A program made the position numbers and the translations under genes. From JBCBKZ01 sp039026975 (lineage in GTDB: Bacteria; Bacteroidota; Bacteroidia; J057), in assembly GCA_039026975.1 (NCBI GenBank), contig JBCCLI010000143.1, forward strand, positions 1 through 14,731: a DNA stretch of 14,731 bases, written 5' to 3'. The notes beneath the pieces were generated by a model, which was given only the letters and a program-made list of their open reading frames with translations, ran no database searches and was not told the origin of the DNA. Positions 1 through 7,686 of this stretch are shown in pieces. Numbering within the stretch: the stretch's first letter is position 1; each line of letters starts with the position of its first letter.

Positions 1-72
1 AGCCAAAGGACCACCAAGAGTAAGTTCCTATCCACTTATTATAACTTGGGTTTTGGATATGCTCGCTGGTAA
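1..72 (+). CDS. possible C-terminal tail of an upstream gene (partial)
   Basis: The first reading frame is open from the window edge to a TAA at 70-72. It would encode 23 residues ending in YYNLGFGYARW. The alternating aromatic and small residues with a terminal aromatic resemble the last strand of an outer-membrane beta barrel, which would suit this phylum. That reading is inference from a very short stretch. The second frame is also open from the edge, to a TAG at 119-121, and could be the real tail instead. Without the upstream sequence the two cannot be separated, so the call is weak. Confidence 0.22.
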   Translation, partial: SQRTTKSKFLSTYYNLGFGYARW

Positions 73-117
73 TGGAATACTTATCTATTTAAAGGATTTG
101 ATTGAAAGGAGGAGTAT

Positions 118-319
118 CTAGTGCGGAGGCCGTCACGCCAGAGATCGTGGACGGCTTGCAGAGTCGCATTGGCGGGACAAAGCGTTTTCCCGCCATTTTG
201 GGGCGAGTGTCAAAATAGAGTCCACAGGGCTGATATGGAAGGCCGACGGAAAGCGACGTAACACTGGGAATAAGTACAGGCTTAATCAAAATTTATGCTA
301 TTATAAACTGACTGGCTAG
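118..319. other. G+C-rich patch, possible decayed coding remnant
   Basis: Bases 121-260 are about 59% G+C by hand count, against about 37% for bases 1-120 and visibly A+T-rich sequence after 345. The plus strand has protein-like stretches split between frames: one frame reads EIVDGLQSRIGGTKRFPAIL up to a TAG near 216, and another is open from 122 to a TAG near 319 and contains GNKYRLNQNL. The minus strand is also open over 89-289, but that product (rich in Pro, Ser and Thr) looks like an antisense shadow. No frame has a convincing start and a family. The patch is best described as a possible broken gene or inserted fragment of unknown origin. Confidence 0.3.
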
Positions 320-344
320 TTCCTTTGGGGGGGCTAGCTAGTTG
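309..344. other. hairpin with 11-bp stem, possible weak terminator
   Basis: The arms at 309-319 (TGACTGGCTAG) and 334-344 (CTAGCTAGTTG) pair over 11 positions, three of them G-U. The 14-base loop contains a run of seven G (327-333). No clear T tract follows on the plus strand, so a terminator role for the upstream gene is only possible. The core CTAGCTAG is itself palindromic. Confidence 0.3.
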
Positions 345-615
345 ATTTGTGTGCCTTATTCTACCTATCTACTATCTTCTCTCACACCTCCCTTCTACTA
401 GCCTCATAGTTGAGGCAAACTGCATAGATCTCACAGGGAAGTACCTTATAAGATTTATTCAGTCTTATCAGGGGTGGTTTACTTTTTTCAATTGTAAGTA
501 ATATTAGGAACGTAGAATGAAACTATCTTAGGTGCCCTGAGGAAGCTATCTGAAGTTTCTGAATAATGTTCCTTTTCAGCACCAGGAAAAAGTAACACTT
601 CTAACTAGGTACTAC
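345..615. other. non-coding leader region upstream of the PKD/SprB gene
   Basis: No credible gene is visible here. There is a perfect 6-bp hairpin at 401-416 (GCCTCA, TAGT, TGAGGC). A longer imperfect stem at 531-583 has GGTGC (531-535) pairing with GCACC (579-583), with further interrupted pairing inside (TGA-GGAA against TTCC-TCA). It ends about 32 bases before the ATG at 616, so it may fold in the 5' leader of that mRNA. No exact match to the Bacteroidota -7 consensus TAnnTTTG was found, and no Shine-Dalgarno sequence precedes the start. Confidence 0.35.
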
Positions 616-3087
616 ATGAGAATACATCTACTTGTTCTATTTTCTAGTATCATACCTGTGTGTGGTTGGGCTACGCACATAGCAGGGGCAGAACTATCCT
701 ATAAAAACCTGGATAGTGGGACGTTTCTGTATGAGGTAAATGTGACACTCTACAGGGACTGTAGATTAGGAGATGCTGAGTTTGATGAAGAGATTTACCT
801 TTTTGTGTTTAGCACGAGAACTAATGAGCTAGTTGAGATCATTCCTATTTCACTTAGCAGCGTGCTACCCCTTCCTACTCAGGACTGGTTTCTATGCTCC
901 TTCCGGGTATTGGCACTTTGTATTGAAAAGGGGCAGTATATAGCTGAAATTTCCTTACCACCTATTGAAGGAGGATACACACTCGGCTGGGCAAGATGCT
1001 GTAGAAATGAGGCTGTTACTAATATAGTAGACCCGAAAAATCTAGGCGTAACGGTATTAGCTCATGTTCCTAACCCTCTGGAAGTAGGGATAAATTCTAG
1101 TCCCAGGTTTGGGGAGCTACCTCCTTTATTTCTCTGCCTGGGAGAGGAATTTATTTTTGACCACTCAGCTACAGACCCTGATGGTGATAAGCTGGTTTAC
1201 CGATTATCAGAACCCTTACATTCTGTGAATGTAGATGGCCTGGGTGCCCTACCTGACGTTGATAATCCTGTAGTAGACCCGGATAGGCCTATGGGGGGGC
1301 CGCCCTACCAAAAAATTCCTTTTGAGATGGACTATAGTTATCAAGATCCTTTTGGGGGAGGTAGCTTTTTCTTAGATCCTGAGACAGGCATTATGACCCT
1401 TAGCCCACCCAATCTCGGATATTTTGTCTTTGCCATTACTGTAGAAGAATACAGAGATGGGGTGAAAATAGGGGAGAGTCAGCGTGACTTTCAGCTGGCT
1501 GTCATAGACTGTAATCCTCAGTCAAATACCCTTGAGATTTCTCATACATTTAGACCCGGGGATGAAACTATCGGAGATACTTTGTTGGCTATCGCCGGGG
1601 AAGAGATCTCATATTCAGTGAGGCTTACAGACCAGGTAAGCAACTCGCTTATCCTATTTCCGGTTAGTCCTTCTCTCAAACCGGATGACCCTTCTAATAT
1701 AGTAACTATTGCCCTTTCGGGGATTAATCCATCAGAAGCTACAGTTAACTGGGTAGTTCCAGAAAATCTAGGCTGTGGGATCATTCCCTTGATTTTCGGG
1801 GGAAGAGATAGTGGGGCTTGTCCTGGGTACGGGGTGGTCTTTGACACGGCATATGTTTTTGTGAGGACTTCTCTAGCCATTGAGTTAAGTGAAGATCAGC
1901 TTTGCCCTGGAGAAAGTGTTTCCTTCTCCTTAGATGATTCTTTGATTGATGAGTGGATGTGGGACTTTGGAGATGGCACTTCCAGCAATACACCAGCCCC
2001 TACGCATACTTATCAGGAAGCAGGGACATATGTAGTTAGCTTTTTGTCGGGCCTACAAGATGCGTGTGTGGCTGTTCCTCCTACCCAGGTGGAGGTAGCT
2101 ACTTTTCCTGATCCCCTAATACAAATCCAGAATATATCTTGTAATGGAGCTGAAGATGGAAGTATACGCCTTACGCCTAAGAGTGGCTCGGATCTCCAGT
2201 ACCAGTGGGGGCATGGCCCTCAAACCCCCTTGGTTGCAAGCCTTGGTGCGGGAGAATACACTGTTTTGGTAACTAATAGCTTTGGCTGTTCTACTGAACT
2301 GGAAAGCTTAGCTATAATGGAACCATCGACCTTATTTATTCGGATAGGAGAAATCGTGGAATCCTTCTGTTCAGACCCTAATGGCTCAGCTTCAGTGATA
2401 GTAAGAGGAGGAACTGCCCCCTATAGCTATGAATGGAATGATCCTCTTCAACAAAGGGATTCTTTAGGCCAAAATCTGGTCGGAGGTCTGTATCAAGTGC
2501 TCATAACAGATGCTAATGGATGTAGCCAGATCCAAAACATTAATGTTCCTGATAATCCTCCACCTACAGTAGCCTTCTCCCTCCAGCCTAACCCGAATTT
2601 CCCCTTGCTTGTTGATAGCCTCATATCAGCTACTAATCTTTCTGAAAACTATACTTCCCTACTTTGGGACTTCGGAGACGGATCAGAATATAGCACAGAG
2701 AATCCAACCCACAGATATAATAAAGGTGGAACTTACTGCATACGGCTAACAGCTGAAAACCAGTGGATGTGTACCGCCACGGATAGCGTATGCATACGCA
2801 TACGAAGTGGAGGTGAGATTTTCTTCCCTAGTGCATTCTCTCCAAATGGGGATGGGATAAATGATACATTTACCATTTCCGGTTATGCGGTCAGGAGCGT
2901 AAGAATGGTAATCTTTAACAGGTGGGGCTTGAAGGTAAAAGAGATTACAGACCTACAAGATGGATGGGATGGTACTAGCGATAAAGGAAACGTACTACCT
3001 GAAGGTGTTTATACCTTTAAAGTTCAAGCTGAACTAGGGGATGAGAATACCTTAGAAAGGGCAGGAACTATTACCCTCATCAAGTAG
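616..3087 (+). CDS. T9SS type B-sorted surface protein with PKD and SprB repeats
   Basis: This is an 823-residue secreted, probably surface-attached protein. An N-terminal signal peptide (about residues 1-19) has a likely cleavage after CGWA. The mature N-terminus (HIAGAELSYK, then LYRDC at 45-49) matches the N-terminal module common in Bacteroidota gliding-motility-associated proteins. A first PKD domain spans about 425-495 (WDFGDG at 449-454). Two SprB-type repeats follow, at about 505-560 (ISCNGAEDGSIRL) and 580-645 (GGTAPYSYEW). A second PKD domain lies at about 650-730 (WDFGDG at 684-689). Residues 735-823 form the type B T9SS sorting domain, with FSPNGDGINDTF (741-752), FNRWG (767-771) and a terminal EGVY segment. 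The cargo would cross the outer membrane through T9SS. Its ligand is unknown; PKD/SprB proteins are usually adhesins or motility-related. The gene is monocistronic and converges on the flavin reductase 19 bp away. Confidence 0.9.
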   Translation: MRIHLLVLFSSIIPVCGWATHIAGAELSYKNLDSGTFLYEVNVTLYRDCRLGDAEFDEEIYLFVFSTRTNELVEIIPISLSSVLPLPTQDWFLCSFRVLALCIEKGQYIAEISLPPIEGGYTLGWARCCRNEAVTNIVDPKNLGVTVLAHVPNPLEVGINSSPRFGELPPLFLCLGEEFIFDHSATDPDGDKLVYRLSEPLHSVNVDGLGALPDVDNPVVDPDRPMGGPPYQKIPFEMDYSYQDPFGGGSFFLDPETGIMTLSPPNLGYFVFAITVEEYRDGVKIGESQRDFQLAVIDCNPQSNTLEISHTFRPGDETIGDTLLAIAGEEISYSVRLTDQVSNSLILFPVSPSLKPDDPSNIVTIALSGINPSEATVNWVVPENLGCGIIPLIFGGRDSGACPGYGVVFDTAYVFVRTSLAIELSEDQLCPGESVSFSLDDSLIDEWMWDFGDGTSSNTPAPTHTYQEAGTYVVSFLSGLQDACVAVPPTQVEVATFPDPLIQIQNISCNGAEDGSIRLTPKSGSDLQYQWGHGPQTPLVASLGAGEYTVLVTNSFGCSTELESLAIMEPSTLFIRIGEIVESFCSDPNGSASVIVRGGTAPYSYEWNDPLQQRDSLGQNLVGGLYQVLITDANGCSQIQNINVPDNPPPTVAFSLQPNPNFPLLVDSLISATNLSENYTSLLWDFGDGSEYSTENPTHRYNKGGTYCIRLTAENQWMCTATDSVCIRIRSGGEIFFPSAFSPNGDGINDTFTISGYAVRSVRMVIFNRWGLKVKEITDLQDGWDGTSDKGNVLPEGVYTFKVQAELGDENTLERAGTITLIK

Positions 3088-3106
3088 AGTAAGTCCAAAA
3101 AAATCG

Positions 3107-3733
3107 TTAGTGAGCTTTATACTTGGCATAAGGTAAACGCTTTCCCGCTTCTACTTTATGGTAGCTATCTAGTCCTGAGATAGCCAGTGTACCTGCTACG
3201 CACAGGTCCACAAAGCCATCTTCCATGACTGCTTCTTCTGGGAGTAACAGTTCTACTATCTGACCCACAATGAGGACTGTTTCATTCATAAGGGTATGTT
3301 TCTCTTTATATGCTAAGCCTATTCTCAGACCCGCCTCAGCTACATAAGGCGCGGGATGAAGAGAAGAATATACTTCCGTAAGACCAGCCCCGGTAAACTC
3401 TGATTCTTCTGCTGGGAAACGGGCAGAGGTGTAGTGGGCTTTGGGATAGAATTCTTCCGTAACGTGGTTGATAGTGTAATACCCGCTGGTATAAATATTC
3501 TCAAGTGTATGCCTGGGTACAGAATGTGGGCGCATGAGCATACCCACAAGAGGCGGGGTAGCACCTACATGAAAGACAGAGCTGATAACAGAGAGGTTGG
3601 TGATTTTCTGCTCATTGAGAGTCCCTACCAGGCTAGCACTTTTGAAGCCACTCAAACAATTAATTAGATTGCGCCGAAATTCCTTGGGGAGGGCTAAGAT
3701 GGACTCCAGGGTATAGGAAAGGGTCTTATTCAT
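3107..3733 (-). CDS. flavin reductase-like FMN-binding split-barrel protein
   Basis: The 208-residue protein resembles the flavin-reductase-like family (split-barrel FMN-binding fold) as found in many Bacteroidota. Supporting segments are RRNLINCLSGFKSASLVGT (20-38), TNLSVISSVFHVGATPPLVG (45-64) and RHTLENIYTSGYYTINHV (74-91), followed by KAHYTSARF, which together form the usual flavin-contact strands. Near the C-terminus SGLDSYHKVE is also typical. The family binds FMN and often reduces it with NAD(P)H or acts as a small flavoprotein oxidoreductase. The substrate cannot be told from sequence. There is no signal peptide, so it should be cytoplasmic. The ATG at 3733 gives a normal length. It is transcribed alone, divergent from the cysteine-cluster gene across 83 bp. 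Confidence 0.82.
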   Translation of the reverse strand: MNKTLSYTLESILALPKEFRRNLINCLSGFKSASLVGTLNEQKITNLSVISSVFHVGATPPLVGMLMRPHSVPRHTLENIYTSGYYTINHVTEEFYPKAHYTSARFPAEESEFTGAGLTEVYSSLHPAPYVAEAGLRIGLAYKEKHTLMNETVLIVGQIVELLLPEEAVMEDGFVDLCVAGTLAISGLDSYHKVEAGKRLPYAKYKAH

Positions 3734-3794
3734 GGTCTAAGTTCTCTATTTTAGCCTACAGCTATAAAATTCTTCTGAAAAGCTAACCTGATGG

Positions 3795-3804
3795 AAAGCG
3801 CTTT
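3795..3804. promoter_or_regulatory. perfect 10-bp palindrome in a divergent promoter region
   Basis: AAAGCGCTTT is a perfect palindrome 12 bases before the ATG of the cysteine-cluster gene, inside the 83-bp divergent intergenic region. It is flanked by a CTAAC (3783-3787) / GTTAG (3805-3809) inverted pair. An operator role is plausible but a 10-bp palindrome can arise by chance. Confidence 0.2.
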
Positions 3805-3816
3805 GTTAGTATTAGC

Positions 3817-4338
3817 ATGAAAGGAACATTCTCATATAAAGAGTTGGAGGAGTCCTATAAAAAGGATTTAGAGAAGGCAGGTGCTTTGCGCGCTCAAACG
3901 AATAAGTTCCTTAAGCAACTCAGAAAAAGGAAACTCAAGAAACTAGATGAGACTGTTAAGGCGTTACACGAGGAGATATTTGAGGAAGTAGACTGCCTTT
4001 CCTGTGCTAACTGCTGCAAGACCATTAGTCCTGTTTTTACTGACAATGATATCAACAGAATTGCTAAACATCTGAGGATGAAACCAGGAAATTTCGTGGA
4101 GACCTACCTACACTTGGATGAGGAAGAAGACTATGTCCTAAATGAGGCTCCCTGCCCTTTTCTGGGGACAGATTTGTATTGTAGCATATATGAAGTAAGG
4201 CCAAAGGCCTGCCGGGAATATCCCCATACGTCCAGGGTGAATTTTAAGAAGGTTATCCCCCTAACCGTGAAAAATGTAGAAGTATGCCCTGCTGCCCACC
4301 GCATAGTAGAACGACTGAAAGAAGTAGAGCTGAAGTAA
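3817..4338 (+). CDS. YkgJ-family cysteine-cluster (metal-chelating) protein
   Basis: This 173-residue soluble protein has the signature of the YkgJ / zinc- or iron-chelating family. CxxCxxCC occurs at C60, C63, C66 and C67 (CLSCANCC), then C113 in APCPFL, C122 in LYCSIYEVRP, C132 in KACREYP, and a last C157. All eight cysteines fall in or after the cluster, consistent with binding a metal or an Fe-S centre. The first ~50 residues are strongly charged (KQLRKRKLKKLDE) and probably helical. The biochemical role of the family is poorly defined. The gene stands alone, and its TAA is only 5 bp from the convergent stop of the YheT-like hydrolase, so the two transcripts almost certainly overlap at their 3' ends. 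Confidence 0.85.
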   Translation: MKGTFSYKELEESYKKDLEKAGALRAQTNKFLKQLRKRKLKKLDETVKALHEEIFEEVDCLSCANCCKTISPVFTDNDINRIAKHLRMKPGNFVETYLHLDEEEDYVLNEAPCPFLGTDLYCSIYEVRPKACREYPHTSRVNFKKVIPLTVKNVEVCPAAHRIVERLKEVELK

Positions 4339-4343
4339 GGGAG

Positions 4344-5312
4344 CTAGAGGTAATTCGCTAAGAATTCCCCCACCCGTTTTTCAGACCAAAAAAATCCCTT
4401 TCTCCCCCCTGGATTAAAGCCTACATGGCCTCCCATTTCTGGTGTTTCCAGGTATAGGTAAGGGTGATCTGCCGCCAGCTCCGTAGGATAGCACTTATCA
4501 CTCAGGAATGGATCATCCAAGGCATTTATCAGTAGGGTAGGTACCTGTATCCTGGAAAGGTAAGGCTTACTACTGGATCGTGTGTAATAGTCTACAGCTC
4601 CCTCAAATCCATGGAGAGGCCCCGTAAACCTATTATCGAAATCAAAAATGGTCCTGGGTAAGCGTTTCCCCACATCTATTTTTCCGGGAAATTGCTGTTG
4701 CTTGATTTTAAGTTTCTTGTTCAGCGAAAGGATAAACCTCAACACGTAAATCTGATTCACAGTAGGGCCATGGTCAAGCTGATGGCTGGAACTCCCTAGA
4801 TCTACCGGTACAGAGACGGCCACAGCTGCTTTAATTCTGGAAGGTCCTTTTTCTGCTTGCTCCCCCAGAAATTTAAGACATACATTCCCGCCTAAACTGA
4901 AGCCTACTAGAAAAACATTTTCATAGGAATGTGTTGCTTCTACATGAGACAGAACATAATCTGTGTCCGTAGTTTCTCCAGAATGATACACCCGTAGCTG
5001 CCTATTCATTTCTCCACTACAGCTCCTGAAGTTAATGGCCAGTACATCTATTCCTATGTTGTTTAAGTAGGAAGCTAAGCCCAGAATGTAATTAGAGCCA
5101 GACCCTCCCTCTAATCCATGTAGGAGAATAGCCAAATGATTACTTCCCACCTTACTCCAGTCTAAGTCCAAAAAATCATCATCAGGGGTATCTATTCTCT
5201 CTCGCTGATAAGCTGGCTTTGGGGGCTTTCTCAACTTGGATGAGAATATAGTATTCACGTGTGGGTTTTTGAGCCAGTTAGGGGCAGTATAGGTAGATTC
5301 TACTAAAGGCAT
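4344..5312 (-). CDS. YheT-type alpha/beta hydrolase
   Basis: The 322-residue protein matches the YheT/ABHD1-3 branch of alpha/beta hydrolases. Its N-terminus NPHVNTIF is typical of this group. HGLEGGSGSNY (65-75) is the oxyanion-hole region, GFSLGGN (137-143) carries the nucleophile Ser139, NALDDPF (263-269) the acid (Asp266 or 267), and EMGGHVGF (292-299) the catalytic His296. The triad is therefore complete. The family includes esterases and lipases acting on acyl esters; the bacterial substrate is not known. No signal peptide is visible. It is the last gene of the leftward unit, 23 bp after the ATPase gene, so co-transcription with the transporter is likely, though a functional link is unproven. 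Confidence 0.87.
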   Translation of the reverse strand: MPLVESTYTAPNWLKNPHVNTIFSSKLRKPPKPAYQRERIDTPDDDFLDLDWSKVGSNHLAILLHGLEGGSGSNYILGLASYLNNIGIDVLAINFRSCSGEMNRQLRVYHSGETTDTDYVLSHVEATHSYENVFLVGFSLGGNVCLKFLGEQAEKGPSRIKAAVAVSVPVDLGSSSHQLDHGPTVNQIYVLRFILSLNKKLKIKQQQFPGKIDVGKRLPRTIFDFDNRFTGPLHGFEGAVDYYTRSSSKPYLSRIQVPTLLINALDDPFLSDKCYPTELAADHPYLYLETPEMGGHVGFNPGGRKGFFWSEKRVGEFLANYL

Positions 5313-5335
5313 ATGGTTAGCTTAGGACTACAAGT

Positions 5336-6367
5336 TTAGGAAGCAGCCAGCAGTTTCTCTAATTCTCCTAGCAGTAAAGTGAGGCTATCAAAGGATTTTT
5401 CTCCTTTAGGAGAATGTAGCTCCCATGTATGGTGATGTTCAGCAGCATGTATGTAAATACGAATGGGTAAGTCCCTCCTATGGAGCGCTTGTATTCCTAT
5501 TTTTCTTAGACCCTGCTGTGTCCAGAATAAAGGAATAGGAGCCCCTTGTACATGAACGGGATGCGCTAGCTTTTTGGGGAGAGATAGTTTCCCGCTAGCC
5601 AGTTCTAAATGGAGAGGAGTATGTTGTAGCTGCTGACTGATAAAGCCATTAAGTATCAGATCTTCGGGTCCCCCACATACGAGCGCCTGATCATCCGTAA
5701 TCCACCAAAGCGTATCTGCATAAGCCAGGGCCAGCTCCCAGTCGTGGGTAGTAATGATGATTCCCTTTCCCTGAGAATGGCAAATACTTCTCATATCATC
5801 CATCAGCTGATGCCGATAAATGGGGTCCAGGTGGGAGAGAGGTTCATCTAAGAGAATAACCTGACAGTCCTGCACTAATGCCCTGGCAAGGACAGCCCGC
5901 TGACGTTCTCCATCACTCAACTGATAAATAGGTAAGTGAAGAAAAGAGGTCAGTTGAAGGGAAGTAGAGATTTCCTTAATAAGGTTTTCATCATCAGCAG
6001 GAAGTTTACCCTGCCAGTTGAAGGATTGCCATTTACCTTGAGAAATGAACTCTGCTACCGTGAGGTTAGCACTTTGGTAGCTGTCTGTCAGGGAGATACT
6101 CCTGAGGCTGGAAAGTGCTTTCAATGATAGTGAGGATACTGTTTCTCCTCCAAGGGTAACCCTTCCTGCCAGGGGAGGGTGGAGCCCTCCAAGAGATTTT
6201 AGGAGAGTGGTTTTCCCGGAGCCATTTACGCCTATTAAACATATAAACTCACCACCAGACAGGTCTACACTCAAATCAGTTAAGAGGGGTCTCTCTTTAA
6301 ATCCTACGCCTAAGGCATGTGTGCTAAGTAGGATGGAGGGAGTGTCTATATGGACAGGATTAGTCAT
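5336..6367 (-). CDS. ABC transporter ATPase, FecE/BtuD type with C-terminal extension
   Basis: The 343-residue protein is the nucleotide-binding subunit of an iron-complex, heme or cobalamin importer. It has Walker A GVNGSGKTTL (46-55, Lys52), the signature LSDGERQR (150-157), Walker B VILLDEP (170-176) with catalytic Glu175, a D-loop SHLD, and the H-loop TTHDWE with His208. In the usual Q-loop position, ahead of LTVAEFI, the sequence reads ISLTD rather than a canonical Pro-Gln; Gln98 lies a little later. The ATPase core ends near residue 250, and about 90 further residues include a histidine-rich stretch (AAEHHHTWEL, 308-317). FecE-type proteins are usually nearer 255-270 residues, though longer versions are, as I recall, common in Bacteroidota. 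The start lies 4 bp after the permease stop, indicating translational coupling. Confidence 0.92.
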   Translation of the reverse strand: MTNPVHIDTPSILLSTHALGVGFKERPLLTDLSVDLSGGEFICLIGVNGSGKTTLLKSLGGLHPPLAGRVTLGGETVSSLSLKALSSLRSISLTDSYQSANLTVAEFISQGKWQSFNWQGKLPADDENLIKEISTSLQLTSFLHLPIYQLSDGERQRAVLARALVQDCQVILLDEPLSHLDPIYRHQLMDDMRSICHSQGKGIIITTHDWELALAYADTLWWITDDQALVCGGPEDLILNGFISQQLQHTPLHLELASGKLSLPKKLAHPVHVQGAPIPLFWTQQGLRKIGIQALHRRDLPIRIYIHAAEHHHTWELHSPKGEKSFDSLTLLLGELEKLLAAS

Positions 6368-6371
6368 TAGC

Positions 6372-7415
6372 TTAGAAGGTATGTCTAAGTCTTCTGTTTC
6401 TCACTATTAATATAATCACAATGGGGGCTCCTATACAGGCAGTTACCGCATTTAGGGGCAGAACCTCCTGACGCCCTGGCAACTGGGCCATAAGGTCACA
6501 TATAAGCATCACCAATCCGCCGAGGAGGATGGTGGCAGGAATAACCTGCCTGTGATCGTCTGTTTTTCTCCATACCCTGGCTAAAAAGGGTACAGCTATC
6601 CCTATGAATCCTATGGGGCCACAGAATGCGGTGATGGTGCCTGTAAGGCCTCCTGCTAGCATAATGACGATAAGTCTTGTCTTTACCGGAGAAAGACCTA
6701 CGCTCTGAGCAAAACTCTCCCCCTGCTGCCATATATTTAGCTTAGTGGCCATGGTATAGGTTAGAGAGATTAGGATAAAGCTGGTAAGAGCCATAAGGAT
6801 AACCTGACTTCTACTAGCTCCTGAAAGTGAGCCTAATGTCCAAAGGATATATGTCTGTATCTCTTGTGGCGAGCTTACATACTGGAATATACTCACCATA
6901 GCAATGGTCAGCTGTCCTATCATAATCCCTATTAGTAGGAGAATGAGATTATCTTTGATGAAAGGAGAAATAGCTACCAGCAGGAGTAGAATCGCAGTAG
7001 CTCCCAGAATAGAAGCCAGGATCAACAAACTACTTTTTCCCCAGCCTACCTGCATAATGAGGATACTGGTACTTATAAAGCCACCACTCAGGGTTACGAC
7101 AGAAACCCCCAGGGTAGCGCCTGCCGTTATGCCTAGAACAGAAGGACCAGCCAGGGGATTCCTGAAAAGCGTCTGCATAAGGAGACCTGCTGTAGAAATA
7201 GAAACACCTGCCAGGATGGCTGTAATAGCTCTGGGAAGCCTTATTTTATAAAAGATGTTACTTACAGCTTCAGTGACAGCAGGAGAACCTCCAAAGACAA
7301 GTTGAATCAACTGGTCAAAAGAGATAGGTACTGAGCCTATACTTAGTTCTAAGAGAAAAAATACTCCTAGAAGAAGGCCCCCTACCCACCAGTCCCAGTG
7401 CCTATTTTTGGGCAT
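6372..7415 (-). CDS. FecCD/BtuC-family ABC permease
   Basis: The 347-residue integral inner-membrane protein is the permease of a type II ABC importer for iron-siderophore, heme or cobalamin-like ligands. It has about 9-10 hydrophobic segments. Family landmarks are IRLPRAITAILAG (58-70), LMQTLFRNPLAGPSVLG (79-95), the cytoplasmic coupling segment GESFAQSVGLSP (232-243), GFIGIAVPFLAR (269-280) and a C-terminal LPLNAVTACIGAP (319-331). Length is normal. It is the first gene of the unit, followed by its ATPase. No substrate-binding protein or TonB-dependent receptor is encoded nearby, and no cobalamin riboswitch was seen in the 271-bp region upstream, so the ligand is undetermined. Confidence 0.93.
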   Translation of the reverse strand: MPKNRHWDWWVGGLLLGVFFLLELSIGSVPISFDQLIQLVFGGSPAVTEAVSNIFYKIRLPRAITAILAGVSISTAGLLMQTLFRNPLAGPSVLGITAGATLGVSVVTLSGGFISTSILIMQVGWGKSSLLILASILGATAILLLLVAISPFIKDNLILLLIGIMIGQLTIAMVSIFQYVSSPQEIQTYILWTLGSLSGASRSQVILMALTSFILISLTYTMATKLNIWQQGESFAQSVGLSPVKTRLIVIMLAGGLTGTITAFCGPIGFIGIAVPFLARVWRKTDDHRQVIPATILLGGLVMLICDLMAQLPGRQEVLPLNAVTACIGAPIVIILIVRNRRLRHTF

Positions 7416-7686
7416 ATTTAAGCAGATTAGTGATTTCTGCTGAAAATAGCAGTCCGTTGAGAATAAATATTTCCATATATCTAAAGATGGTTGGAGAAAA
7501 ATGTTCGATAGCTGTAAGAATGTAGATTAATTTTTGGCTCTTAATAGGAATCTGCCTATTTTCATTTAGTCATATTAATAATTTCGGGTAGTCTCCCATT
7601 CTATAGGCTGGGCAAGTTAATGCATTCTTACTCTACCTTCCAGATTTACCTCCTAAAACGCATTCACTTAACACACACGTCCTGTC
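7416..7686. other. divergent intergenic region, permease and signalling gene
   Basis: This A+T-rich region of 271 bp must hold promoters for both divergent genes. I see TAATTTCG at 7579-7586, one base off the Bacteroidota -7 element TAnnTTTG for the rightward gene, but no convincing -33 partner. A small CTGCT/AGCAG hairpin lies near 7438-7453. No B12 box, Fur-like dyad or small gene was recognised. Confidence 0.3.

Noticed and set aside
89..289. 66-codon minus-strand open frame
   Set aside because: It lies over the G+C-rich patch; its Pro/Ser/Thr-rich product with many Met/Leu/Val runs looks like an antisense shadow and no start context supports it.
4339..4375. terminator between the cysteine-cluster gene and the YheT-like gene
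   Set aside because: Only 5 bp separate the stop codons and the possible GGG/CCC pairing across 4339-4370 is too weak to call.
6904..7251. 115-codon plus-strand frame over the permease
   Set aside because: It is antisense to conserved transmembrane segments of the FecCD permease; its Arg/Pro-rich product is typical of a shadow frame.
7416..7686. cobalamin riboswitch upstream of the BtuC-like permease
   Set aside because: No B12-box-like sequence or multi-helix fold was found on the minus strand, and the region is too A+T-rich for the expected conserved core.
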